DNA of 64,000 nt, taken from positions 2,604,001 to 2,668,000 of the forward strand of contig OX465600.1 of the NCBI GenBank assembly GCA_950022295.1, read 5' to 3'. This DNA comes from Bromus sterilis. Lineage: Eukaryota; Streptophyta; Magnoliopsida; Poales; Poaceae. Every line of letters starts with the position of its first letter. Positions within the stretch are counted from its first letter, which is position 1. The position numbers and the translations under genes were made by a program. The notes under the pieces were generated by a model. That model had not been told where the DNA came from. It ran no database searches and saw only the letters and a list, made by a program, of their open reading frames with translations. Of this stretch, positions 36,234 through 47,501 are shown piece after piece.

Positions 36234-36741
36234 TGAGGGGCAAGGGTGGGGGGGGGGGGGGCGCAATACAACTTGACCCCAAGGCCTATGCGCCACCCTC
36301 CCTCCCTCTAAACCCCGTTGCTCCACAATTAGACCCCGGTTTAGGCGCTGTTCTAGATCGGAATCCGTTAGGGTTTTCTCCCTCTAGTTTTCTCAGTGGC
36401 GTTCATCTCTGGACGGCGGAGCGCTGCTGGATTGCTGCTACAGGATGTGTGGATACTAATGGAGGGGTCGTACCTTCGACCCTTCTTCGAGGAGCTTGTT
36501 CGTGGGACTTGTCCGTGGGACTAGATCGCGGGACGGTTCGAGGGATCGATATCCTCGCGGTTTGGAGGTCATTGAAATTCCTAGCTGCGGGGATCTGCAC
36601 CGACGGTCTTCACCAACTCTACTTCCGCTACATCGGTTGGTGAGCCATGACCTAAAACCTTGGATGCAATCTTCATGGATGATCTTGGGTTCTTGATTCG
36701 TAGGCACGATTTTTTTTGTTTTCTACTGCGTTTCCCAACAG

Positions 36742-36754
36742 TGGTATCATGAGC
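36742..36754 (+). other. Primer-binding site of copia element
   Basis: TGGTATCATGAGC starts two bases after the 5' LTR. It resembles the initiator Met tRNA PBS (TGGTATCAGAGC) with one extra base. Confidence 0.7.
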
Positions 36755-39380
36755 GATCCTTGATTAGATGCATGTTTAGGTCTAGATCATATGTGTGATA
36801 TGAGGCATTGATTTTCTTGTTGCTTCCCTGTCATGTGATTTTTTCTATGCTTGATGGCAAGTTGAGGTTTTGCTACAAGGATTGAGTTTTCCATCGATCC
36901 CTCTATGCTGCTTTCAGTATGCTGGTTGCCTTGATCATGGTCTACATCAAACTCCTTGGATCTCATCTTAAATCTCGCAATAGAAGATTTAACATGGAGG
37001 GGCTTGTGGATTTTATGAACTCAAATCCACACGGGGGTCACGCGTTGAACGAAGTTTGGCTTGTGGCATTAGTTGCTACACGCACCCCGAACGTTAAACT
37101 AGCAACATTGAAGTATCGTGTTTGGTTTGTTTAGGGAACAACGTTTGCATGTAACCTGCTAATCAACCACGATAAAATTTGCAACAACCCGTGTAGATAA
37201 CGATCTAACCTGTTTTTGCAGAGTATGCATGTGATGTGGTATAGCCTTCAAGATTTGCAATGTGTTTGTATGATATGCTATGTGATGTAATATTTATTCG
37301 CGACCTGCGTGTCGTGGTACGGCATGATGACTGGAGTCATATGATTGTCACTTAATTATGGCCTGCGTGCCAGAACTGTTTATTAGCTCGAGGCAAAGCA
37401 ATAGATAGATGCAAGGTGATGATCTACGATGCGGAGGTGGACCCCGAAGCACATGCCGGAAGCCGTGGTGATGTTCCCGGCGACAAGGACAAAGTTGGTG
37501 GACACGGTGACTTCAACCACGACGACGTGAAGACAATGAAGACTTCACGAAGCAAAGGGCTATACTATATCACATAATTTTATGAACTGCCTGTGATGTT
37601 TATCCCTTTGATGCACCCTTGTTTGATGGGCGGTAGTCGTATTTTATTAGGGTGATCTCTCGCAAAACAATATCAAGTTGATAGTGTTCTTCCAACTATA
37701 GCACCTTCTATACTATGTTTCACATCGGAGCAGGTCATGTCACATGGGTGCACACGGTGTGACACATAAAAGGCGGGTGTGTTAAGAACACACTGCAATT
37801 ACACTTGGTTGTCTTGACGGTTTGGATAGAAGTTTGCTACCGGAACACGCCCATCGAAAGATGAACAAGAATCACCTTTGGCGTGATTGGCAAGTTGGCC
37901 TACCGGTCCAGTCTAAGTCATCAGTGATGTCACATCAATGGCGGACGATTGGGTTGGATCTTGAATCACTCCAGCATCAATTACGAGAGATATTGATCTG
38001 AGTGGGAGCGCACTAAGTAATTAAATTGATTAATCACAAGTGCAACTTAATTATGAACAAAGTCTTAGTATTTGCATTATCGTTGTAGAATAATGGCTCG
38101 CGTTAGCACCTTCCCAATTGATTTTGATTAACTGTATTATCTGGTAAAAACTTTACGATTGGTACCGTATTGTGAGGAATATCCTCAATAGTGCCGAGAA
38201 GGACCATGTCCTATCGCAAATTTTTGATGCTCACCCGCTGATGCTATGGATGATGTGACTTACGTCCATAATCCAAAATGCTAGAATTCCACCACAGCTA
38301 AGTGCATTGTCTTCACCACCATGAAACCCGAACTTCGAAAAGTTTGGGATAGTTATGTTATATTCATGGAACTGATTTTTTTTTCAGTGGTAAGACAATT
38401 AATATTGGATATAAGATATCTAGTACAATGCATGATTGTAAGCATTAGTGAAAATATTGACTGTGCTCTTAACGAAACTAATAAGTGTGGGATCCAGAAG
38501 AACACTGATCATATGATGATGAGGATTAAGGGAAAGGAAGTTCCATAGGGTGTTAGTAAGACTTACACGCCGGAAAGTCCATGGCATGCGCTACCCTTGA
38601 TCATGTGTGATCTTCTCTGAGTAGGAGTGACATTGGAAATAGAACTATGATACGTATAAAGGAAAAACGAAAGAAGTCTGGAATATCCAGCTCAGAAATG
38701 AAAGTTATATGGAGTTATAGTTGAATTCATTACTGGTCAAGAGATGTAATAATTGGGAATCATGATTAAGCAGTTAATTGTGGATTCTGAATATTGTGAT
38801 TAAACTGTTGATCACCGGAATATCACATCGATTGCATATTGTTGAAACTCAATGCAAGAAATACTATGGCCTTTATGACTAGCTAAAGATGAGTTTTGAC
38901 ACGCTCGGGAACACAGTAAAAGGTTTACTATACCGTGTGTTGACTCTATGATTATCTTCATAATTCATTTTAGAGTTGAGTAAATTGTTACTACACTTTA
39001 GCCTTATTGCAAAACATCATTTTGAATCATGTTTGTTGCAAGAGAGTTGTTCAAAGCTATGAATAACGTAAAGGCCATACTTCCATTATGAATAGGTTGT
39101 ATGTTATGAATCTTGATAATAATACTAAACATCCATAACACTGACGCTAAACGTCGCAAAACTGACAGAAATACCACATAGATGTGGCACTGCCGTTTAT
39201 CACAAGTGACATAACATGCATGAAGAATTTCCATAAGTGATGGACTTTCGAGTCATATGATTATGAATCACTTGACGCTTGCGATCTTTGTCTCGAAGTA
39301 ATGTGACTAAAACACCGTTGATGGGCCATACATGAACGGGCAACTAAACCATTGGTAATCATACATGATGATGTGTGTAG
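36755..39380 (+). other. Copia leader and decayed gag region
   Basis: No ORF over about 75 codons and no zinc-knuckle motif seen. A GA-rich stretch at 37400-37560 may be the leader or gag start. Gag is expected here by position but cannot be shown. Confidence 0.5.
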
Positions 39381-41430
39381 TCCAATAAGTGTGGTTGTGT
39401 GCAGTGGATTCCCTATCTTCACTCATGGGTTGAAGTAGATATGTGGATATCTCTTCAATAGAGACATACGTCTGAAATCTTTGAAATGTTCAAGGAATTT
39501 TATAGTGAAATAGAAATTCATTGTAACGAGAAAAATAAAGCTTCTGCAAATTAGATTGTAGAAAGTAATATTTGAGTTACAAGTTTAGCGAACGTCTGAT
39601 GAGTTGTGAAGAAGTGTCATAACTTGCGTCTCCCGGAACACCACTATGAGTAAAGTGTTCGAGAGATGTAATCAAGCCATGTAAGACACGGTAAGATCAA
39701 ATATGATGTTTATCAATTTTCCATTATACTTATTAAAGTTATGCGTTAGTGACTACGGCTTTTACACTGAAAAGAGCACCATCAAATCTGTTGAAATGAC
39801 ACCATATTAGATGTGGTATGAACTATTAAAACCATGTTGTCTTTTCTTAAAATTTGGGTATATGAGGCATATGTTTGACATACTCAAAACCCCAAATCAG
39901 ATAAGTGATACTTTGTTAAGGTTATGCCAAAAGTTTTTGTATTCCTCTATCACTACACAAAAGCAAAACTGTTTGTTGTTAAGAACGTTGTGTTTTGAAG
40001 AAAAATAGTTTCTTACAAAAGAGTGCGTGGGAGGACAGTGCAACTTTTCAAAGATTGTTGAATCTTCAGAGAAGTGCGCAGCTGAACCACACAGGTTAGA
40101 CAAAACTCGTAAAAACATTTTTATGTAAACGAGATATTGTTGTTCGACAACGATAAACCTGTGATATACAAAGAAGCGTTGATGGGCCCTGACTCCTGGA
40201 TTTGGCTAAATGCCAAATAATCTGAGATAGTATCCATGGAAGTAAGTCAAGTTTTGAACTTGGTAGACCCTCCGAAAGACTAAAAGTGTAAAGAATGTAT
40301 AAATGGATATATAACTGATTCGGATGAAATTGTTTTATCCATAAAGCTCAACTCGTTGGAAAATTGTTTTCTAGCAAGTTCAAAAGTTGACTACGGCGAA
40401 ATAGTGTCGACCGTAGAGATGCTTTAGTCAGTTCGGGTTATATTAGCAATTACTACATATCTCATTTATAGGATATGGTAGAATGAACGTCAAAACAAAG
40501 TTCCTGCACGGAAATATAACAAAGGACGTATATGTGATACGACCGAAATGTTTTGTCGATTCAAAGGATGCTAAAATAGATGCAAGCCTTGGATATCTAG
40601 TGATGGACTGAAGCTAGCACAATGGAGTTGGAATTTTCGTTATGATGAAATTTCCAAAAGAGTTTGTTTTCATCGGGAATAACAAAGATGCTTGAATGTT
40701 CAAGAAAGTAAGTGGGAGCTAAATGATATTTCTAAAACCTTATGTAGATGACATATTGTTGATTAGAAATGATGTAAATTTCTTGACACGAATAAGGACT
40801 TCATTGGAAATAGTTTTCAGCTGAAGTACTTGGGCTAATATAGCATTAGTATTGAGCACAATGATCTATGCAGATAGTAAGTGATTGATCATGCTAAAGC
40901 CAACATTACATGTTGACATGATACTAAAGTAGTTTAGTATGAAAACGCCAGGAAGGATGTTCTTGCCGAGGTCACGGTGAAAAGTTGTTTGCGGAAATCG
41001 GTGTTCATGAACACAGATAAGCAAAACACATGAATTGAATTTCACTCACATGTGTGTTTAGATTAATCATGTACACCATAATATGTAAAACAACCAGATA
41101 TGTCCAGTGCTCCAAAAGGTTGTGAGCAAGATACCAAAGTGATCAAGATGTTGATCATTGGACAAATAGTGAAAAGTTAAACTTATGATAGATAAGATAT
41201 GTTTCTCGGAAAATGGAGATAATGAAGAGCTCGTTGTAGTAAGATACACCAGCTAGATTTTGATGTAACCAGTTACACCAATTCAGTCTTCATACTTACT
41301 CCGACCGATTTTCGATTTTAATTGGGATTATGTGTTTCACACGTAAGGGTGGCACAGTATGAAGGAACTGTGTTAAGTTAGATACTGTGGCGAATTCTAT
41401 AACAGAGGCTAAGTATATTGTTACTTAAAG
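39381..41430 (+). pseudogene. Copia pol remnant (integrase/RT/RNase H), multiply disrupted
   Basis: RT is recognisable at 40489-40575 as VKTKFLHGNITKDVYV followed by a CFVDSKDAK-like piece. The catalytic box YVDDILLIRND is at 40741-40773. An RNase H relic EAKYIVT (copia EAEY motif) at 41405-41425 is followed by a stop. The pieces lie in several frames with many stops and no ORF above about 65 codons, so no polyprotein can be made. The integrase part upstream is only presumed from order. Confidence 0.8.
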
Positions 41431-41760
41431 AAGTAACAAGGAGGGTATTTTGAATCATAAATTCATTTATGAACATGGTATGGTTTCCTAGATGCTTGAA
41501 GCTCATGGAACATTGATGAATGATTTCATGACTTATTCTAAGGAACCAAGGTCCTGCCAAATGATTCAAACATATACAAAGCTAAAATAATAAAATTAGT
41601 GAATTTTATGATAGCGTGAAAACGCGAAGATATGCAAGATACAAACGGGCCTGAAACGTCAGATCCGAAGATGAGGTCTATACCACAAATGAAGCATTTC
41701 TTACACCGGTATGCCATAGGTGTATAGTGCTCAAGAACTGACAATATTATTGACTCTAGT

Positions 41761-41773
41761 GCAAGTGGGAGAC
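41761..41773 (+). other. Polypurine tract of copia element
   Basis: GCAAGTGGGAGAC immediately precedes the 3' LTR, the AAGTGGGAGA-type PPT usual for plant copia elements. Confidence 0.8.
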
Positions 41774-43148
41774 TGTTGGAAATATGCCCTAGAGGCAATA
41801 ATAAAATGTTATTATATATATTTCCACGTTCGTAATTAATGTTTATATTTGTGTGCTATAATTGCAATGACCCTGACTGTGAGATTCAGAAGAAAACTCA
41901 TTTGCATGTGTGGAAATGTAAACACCAAGAGTTCCTGGTTTAGCCTCTAAGACCAGCTCATGTGCTAACTGATGATTACGTTTTCTTAATCATGGACATT
42001 GTTCTTGTAACAAGGATGTCAGTAGCAATGGGAACATATTGTTAGCAGAACAATGATGTTGAACCGACCCCAGTATTGAATGATATACTTAGAGATCACA
42101 TCGTAACTACGTTATAAGTCATATCATGAAATGTTATCATATACGTAATTCCTTAGACCATGAGAGTATCGAGTTGCTTCACACAGGAAGACGTGCTTTG
42201 GTTCTTAGATGAATCCTCCCGTAAATGGGAAGTAGTAAAATAAGTTCTGGGTATGTCAGATGGTGTGCCTAGTGACTGTGATAGTTCAAGAATGGGATTT
42301 GCTCCTTCACGATTAAGAAGATATTCACTTCGGGCCCACTCGGTATGACGGTAACCATTATAGTCCGGCCAGACGAATTGTGATTCAGTCACGGGGATAC
42401 CGGAATACGATAACGAGAAAAAGGGACAAACGAGCAAAGAGGATAACAAGTGGCTTGTGTTCAAAAGTTGTTACACATAGGTGCCAAACTTCTCTCCTCT
42501 AACTTTGTCATATATCACGAAGCAAAGGGAATGGTACATGAATAAACATAATGGTTCACTCGAAGTTTCTTCGTGTATGTGCGGGAGTCAACATGGGTGT
42601 CCATGTCTCCGCTGTTGATTATTGGCTATTGACAAAAGGCTGTTGACCTATGTCCGGAAGATGTTCTGAGTCATGTCCGCATTATACCGAACCTATTGGG
42701 TCACACACTTAACGAGCAATAGTCTGTTAGAATACTGGAATGGTAGAAGGTCTAGTGGAAGCAAAGCAGAATAGTTCATACGGGCACCGGAAGTAGTTTC
42801 GGGTATTTATGAAATTGTTCATAAGGGCACCAGAAGAAGTTCTGGGTATTTCAGGATATATCCGGATCACTCTGGAATAGCCCCAGGTGGTGACGGAACA
42901 TATGAGAATGGTACTAGGGAAGTGCTGGATCGACCGGAATAGTTTCCGGTTAATCGGTGGACGTCCCGACAACTTACGCGGGCATCGGGCAGGCTAGACC
43001 GTAACCCGGATCGTCCCGGAAACTATCCAGATAGTTCCGGAACGTCCGAAAACGGTCCCGTAAGGTCTTGGAAGTGTTCCAGAAGGTTCCGGAATGTCCC
43101 GAAACCATCCCGGAAGGTCCCGGAATGGCCGAGAATGGTCCCGACGGG

Positions 43149-43206
43149 TCCTGGAAGGTCATGGCAGGTTCTGGAAGCTTCCGGAAGATTCCACAATGTT
43201 CCGGAC
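43149..43206 (+). promoter_or_regulatory. Phased heat-shock-element-like array in 3' LTR
   Basis: TTC 43169, GAA 43174, TTC 43179, GAA 43184, TTC 43189, CAA 43194, TTC 43199, GAC 43204, plus GAA 43154, all in one 5-base phase. It differs from the 5' LTR array at several bases yet still has five consecutive perfect units. Confidence 0.55.
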
Positions 43207-43411
43207 AGTACCATATGCGCCCCACCACCCTTAGCCTTGGGGGGCAAGGCACCCCAAGGGGGCTGGCCGAAATTAGGTGGTGGGTCCGCCACAAGTGGCG
43301 AGGAGTCCTCCTTGGACTCAGACTCCCCGGTGGGAAGGACTCCCTTTGGGAGTAGGAGTCCCAGGGGGACTCCACACCTCCTAGGTCGGCCAGGACAGCC
43401 CCCTGGCCACC

Positions 43412-43418
43412 TATATAA
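43412..43418 (+). promoter_or_regulatory. TATA box of 3' LTR
   Basis: TATATAA, counterpart of 36227-36233. It could drive transcription out into unit 2 flank DNA. Confidence 0.6.
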
Positions 43419-43924
43419 TGAGGGGCAAGGGTGGGGGGGGGGGGGCGCGATACAACTTGACCCCAAGGCCTATGCGCCACCCTCCCTCCCTCTAAACCCC
43501 GTTGCTCCACAATTAGACCCTAGTTTAGACGCTGTTTTAGATCGGAATCCGTTAGGGTTTTCTCCCTCTAGTTTTCTCAGTGGCGTTCATCTCTGGATGG
43601 CGGAGAGCTTCTGGATTGCTGCTACGGGATGTGTGGATACTAATGGAGGGGTCGTACCTTCGACCCTTCTTCGAGGAGCTTGTTCGTGGGACTTGTCCGT
43701 GGGACTAGATCGCGGGACGGTTTGAGGGATCGATATCCTCGCGGTTGGGAGGTCATTGAAATTCCTAGCTGCGGGGATCTGCACCGACGGTCTTCACCAA
43801 CTCTACTTCCGCTACATCGGTTGGTGAGCCATGACCTAAAACCTTGGATGCAATCTTCATGGATGATCTTGGGTTCTTGATTCGTAGGCACGAATTTTTT
43901 TCTTTTCTACTGCGTTTCCCAATA

Positions 43925-43929
43925 ATATG
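43925..43929. repeat. Right target-site duplication of copia element (ATATG)
   Basis: Direct repeat of 34584-34588. Unit 2 continues with CACCTATATATAGCCCC, as in unit 1. Confidence 0.9.
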
Positions 43930-44811
43930 CACCTATATATAGCCCCTCTAATGTATTACATCATGTTGTTTTATCTGAAAAACTCTCTTGGTACTAAGAA
44001 CTATATATCTAGGTTAAGATATAGTAACTCTCTCTTTTCTCATTAAATAGAGTGCTAAATCAAATTTTAAATTATATGTCATGACTAATATATGGTCGAA
44101 TGTGCACAATGAGTCTGTCCTTAGAGAAGTTGTACCTAAAGAAATATTTAATATATATTATATAGCTTAAGATACAATGATTGGGAATGCTCTTAGTAAA
44201 GTTGTATCTAAACACATATTTAATGTAAATTTAGTGGAAGTGCCCTTAGAAAACTTACATCTAAATACATATTAAATATATATGAAATGACTTGAGATAT
44301 AATACATAAACTGATACATCTTAAGATATACCGTAGTCTTATAAGAGTTCCCTAAGACCCATGTCCAAGAAGAATAGTTGTGCCACCTATAAAGGCAGTT
44401 GCTTGAATACAACCAGCCAACCACATATTCTAGTAGCCTCCGGTTCCACCCACCAAAAGCCCACCCTTCTCTTCTATACCACAAATTATATTTTCCCTGG
44501 ACCGCAAGCCCCCGTCAAGTAGCTAGTACGCCTCAAGAACAAGAGGGATACGGTAACAAACCTTCCCCTCGACGCTTTTCCTTATGTGCTATTGGTTGAG
44601 GCCTCACGTATTCTTCGAGTGCCATTCTTGATCCGTAATAGCCAAGAGGGGACCAATCTCCTCCTCCTTTTCTAATTTTTGTACACTATTTTATTCAATC
44701 TATTTCTTTATTGGAGGGATCGGTAAAATTATATGATTGCTTCCCTTTTTATTAGCCATTTTTATTTTAGGGGGTTCCTCTCATTGTTTCTTTGATAGAG
44801 CATTAAGTTGT
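43930..44811. other. Last piece of unit 2: end of MITE-like cluster and non-coding DNA
   Basis: Aligns to about 6796-7687 of unit 1 with small indels. It ends after CATTAAGTTGT; the last five bases (GTTGT, 44807-44811) are the presumed left target duplication of the next element. No gene. Confidence 0.7.
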
Positions 44812-45989
44812 TGATTTCTACGCACGCTTCTATTCTTGTAGACTATGTTGGGCCTCCATGTGCAGAGGTTTGTAGGACAGCAGCAATTTCCCTCAAGTGG
44901 ATGACCTAAGGTTTATCGAACTCAGGGAAGTAGAGGTTGAAGATGGTCTCTCTCAAGCAACCCTGCAATTAAGATACAAGAAGTCTCTTGTGTCCCCAAC
45001 TCACCTAAGACAACTAGGAGTTGTATAGGCGCACTAGTTCGGCGAAGAGATGGTAAAATATGGGTGATAGGTGTGGCAAAACAAAGTAATATAAATCTGT
45101 AATAAAAAGTGCAGCAAGCAAACATTGAACAAAAGTGAGTGCAAACGGTATAACAATGATGGAAACAAGGCCTAGGCTTCATATTTTCATTAGTGGCAAC
45201 TCCCAACAACATTAACATAGTCTAATCACATGATATTTCCCATAAAACATGCAATGGAGACGCACTCGGAGGTCATTCCTTTGTGGTCAAGAGAGAATGA
45301 GAATTATGTAGGGCTACAAAAGCACACCTCAAAGTTTGTAGTTCTCAATCTATGAATTTCCCAATGTCACCGCGGCCATCCAAAGAAAGTACCACAATCA
45401 CCACAACATATCTCAAGGATAGTCAAAGACAAGCACCAAGAGACTCTCAATCTTCAATCAACACACAAAAGAGGAAATCACTCATGATAATATTCTTCTA
45501 ACCCATGTCCAATAGACCGCTGTCACCTTGGTCTCGGAGATTATACTAGATAAGATCAATTGAGTACATCAATCCAATACATAGAAGAAGGGGAAACATC
45601 ATGTGATCACCCTAGATTAACATAGCCTATGATCACAACGAAGATCACATCAAGGGAGAGAGAGAAGAACACATAGCTACTGGTAGAAACCTCAGCCCCG
45701 AGGAGGAACTACTCCCGCTTCATGGAGGAGGGAAGCAACGTCGATGGAGATGATTACGGGGGCACTTCCCTGTCCCGGCAGGGTGCCGGCACAGGAATTC
45801 TGTCCCCCCGAAACTTGTTTTCGATGGCGGCGGAGATCGGAATTGCTTCTGGAGAAAAGGGGTCCGGAATCAGGGTTTCCTCGTCACGGAGAATATATAG
45901 GCGAAGGGGGGAAGCCAGGGAGGCCACCAGGGGTACAGGCGCCCTGGTGGCGCGCCCCAGGGGCTGGCCCTCTGGCCCCACTCAGGTCC
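44812..45989 (-). repeat. Left (3') LTR, first part
   Basis: TGATTTCTACGCACGC onward matches 61376-62491 closely. It is cut at about 45990 by the CACTA element and resumes at 54126. Confidence 0.88.
45892..45900 (-). promoter_or_regulatory. LTR TATA box
   Basis: Minus-strand CTATATATTC preceded by TTCGCC. The same block occurs in the right LTR (about 62455-62463) and the solo LTR (about 60017-60025), so it is the likely LTR core promoter. Confidence 0.55.
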
Positions 45990-46008
45990 TTACTACTGGA
46001 ATCTGCTG

Positions 46009-46476
46009 GTTTGCCGTCAGCCATAGCTGACGGCAAAGGCCACTTTAACCGACGGCAAAGAGACTGGCCACGAATTTATCGGCAAACAGGTTCTTTGCCA
46101 TCAGCTGGAAATCGACCGACGGCAAAGCCTGTGCCGTCAGCTAGGGAGCCGAGGCTGACGGCATAAACCGTTGACGGCAACGACTTAAGCCCAGTCCCGT
46201 TAGGGGGTTAACGGCAGGCTTTGCCGTCAGCTGGAGTCCAGCTGACTGCAAAGATGCTGCTTGTAGGCCATGCTTGCCAGGGGAGCTGCGATCAGTGCCA
46301 CGTGGGGTCCTTTCCCTTTGCCGTCAGCCGCTGTCCAGCTGACGGCAAAGCTGACAACCTGGGACATTTGGTCGTCCCAGAGTTGCCAGATTTAACAGTT
46401 AGCTGCCACGTGTCCTTCTTTGCCGTCAGCCCACCGACGGCAAAGGCTTTGCCGTCAGTAAGCTGACGGCAAAGAC
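46009..46476. repeat. Left subterminal repeats of CACTA element
   Basis: About a dozen direct and inverted copies of TTTGCCGTCAGC, often paired as short palindromes with GCTGACGGCAAAG. Such repeats are the usual binding sites of the small CACTA protein. Confidence 0.8.
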
Positions 46477-46847
46477 TCTCTCTGTTTTTTTTTAATTTAA
46501 TTTCTGTTAATTCCCTGCATTTTCAAACAACAATATAGATAACACAATTAATATTCTGCCAGGCCCTAAACAACACCACAAGTGCATCACAAAGCATCGC
46601 AAAGCATCTAACAACATCACAAAGCATCACAATATAAATAACACAAAGTGAAAACAACAAAGATGGCATCACAAAGCATCGCAAAGAATCCCAAGTGCAT
46701 CCGCAAGTACAAGTGCATTACAAAGTGCATTACAAAGCATCTAAGAGTACAACTAGCTAGAGTCCCTGGAGCATCCATCCATGTGCCATGCTGCTTTATC
46801 AAAATCTGCATAATGAGAAGAAGAAAGAATTTAGCGCTAAGTAATTA

Positions 46848-47100
46848 GAAGAAGAAGAAGAACAAGAAGAAGAAGAACAAGAAGAAGAAGACAAGAACAA
46901 GAAGAAGAAGAAGAAGAAGAAGAAGAAGAAGAGGGACACAAGAACAAGAAGAAGAAGAAGAAGAAGAAGACGAAAAAGATGGAGAAAAAGAAAGAAGAGA
47001 AAAAGGAAGAATAAGAAGATTTGTTTCTTCTTAATCTATCTTTTTCTCCTCTTTCTTCTTCTCTTATTTCTTCATCTCTTCTTTGTTCTTCTCTTTTGTT
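46848..47100. repeat. (GAA)n purine tract followed by (TTC)-rich tract
   Basis: Bases 46848-47012 are almost pure AAG/GAA repeats with CAA interruptions, followed at 47025-47100 by CTT-rich sequence. The two could fold back or form triplex-prone DNA. Non-coding. Confidence 0.8.
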
Positions 47101-47139
47101 CTTCTCTTATGGTTTCTTTTGAAAATTTCTAAAGTAATT

Positions 47140-47458
47140 ATGTCATTTTTGAGCTCTAATATCAACTAATTATGCTATTTTTGCCTAACTAGAATTTACT
47201 AAGCTAACTACAGCATGGCATAGTCTAAGTTGAGCTAGGCATGTCATTTTTGAGCTCTAATATCAACTAATTATGCTATTTTTGGTGTTATCAAGTAATT
47301 ATGTCATGTTTTTACCAAATAAGCAAAGTCTATGTCATTTTGTAGGTAAGTAAGCTAATTATGTAATTTTTTTATGTAATTAAGCTAATTATGCAATTTT
47401 TTGCCTAACTAGAATTTACTAAGCTAACTAAAGCATGGCATAGTCTAAGTTGAGCTAA
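47140..47458. repeat. Direct repeats 3' of the second CACTA gene
   Basis: A 43-base block (47140-47182) recurs at 47240-47282, and a block of about 55 bases (47183-47238) recurs at 47403-47457, with AATTATG-rich sequence between. Probably local slippage or duplication. Confidence 0.7.
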
Positions 47459-47501
47459 GCAATAAGAATAAGAAGGAGAGGAATAACTAACAAATGCCAA
47501 G

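Larger units (their letters stand above)
34589..36740 (+). repeat. 5' LTR of copia element
   Basis: Runs from TGTTGG to CCCAACA. It holds a GAA/TTC-rich promoter-proximal region (35860-36025), a TATA box (36227) and a long G-run (36247-36260). It differs from the 3' LTR at only 3 sites in the first ~540 bases, with more differences further on. Confidence 0.93.
34589..43924 (+). mobile_element. Ty1/copia LTR retrotransposon, BARE/WIS/Angela-like ends, internally decayed
   Basis: A 9336-base element with 2152- and 2151-base LTRs, ATATG target duplications, a tRNA-Met-like PBS at 36742 and a purine-rich tract ending at 41773. RT and RNase H remnants on the plus strand identify copia. The LTR start is characteristic of the Triticeae BARE/WIS/Angela group; the longer LTR and promoter array may mark a distinct family. 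The internal region has no long ORF, so the element is non-autonomous. Confidence 0.92.
41774..43924 (+). repeat. 3' LTR of copia element
   Basis: TGTTGG to CCCAATA; the 5' LTR ends CCCAACA, so the terminal CA has become TA. The promoter array, TATA and G-run are retained. Confidence 0.93.
8016..44811. repeat. Tandem segmental duplication, unit 2 (interrupted by transposons)
   Basis: Unit 2 restarts at 8016 with the bases that open the window. It runs to 12254, is broken by a gypsy nest (12255-34145), resumes at 34146-34588, is broken by a copia element (34589-43924), resumes at 43925-44811 and is broken again by a gypsy-like element. The three pieces align collinearly to unit 1 positions up to about 7690. 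Unit 1 provides the empty site for each insertion, which fixes the target duplications TTGTA and ATATG and a left flank GTTGT for the third. Confidence 0.9.

Noticed and set aside
36247..36260. G-run in the copia LTR as a G-quadruplex
   Set aside because: A single homopolymer run without spaced G-tracts; length is probably unstable or error-prone in assembly.
35789..36326. Pair of ~160-codon minus ORFs in the copia LTR (repeated at 42974-43510)
   Set aside because: Produced by the GAA/TTC-rich array and G-run; antisense to the element, and the two overlap in different frames.
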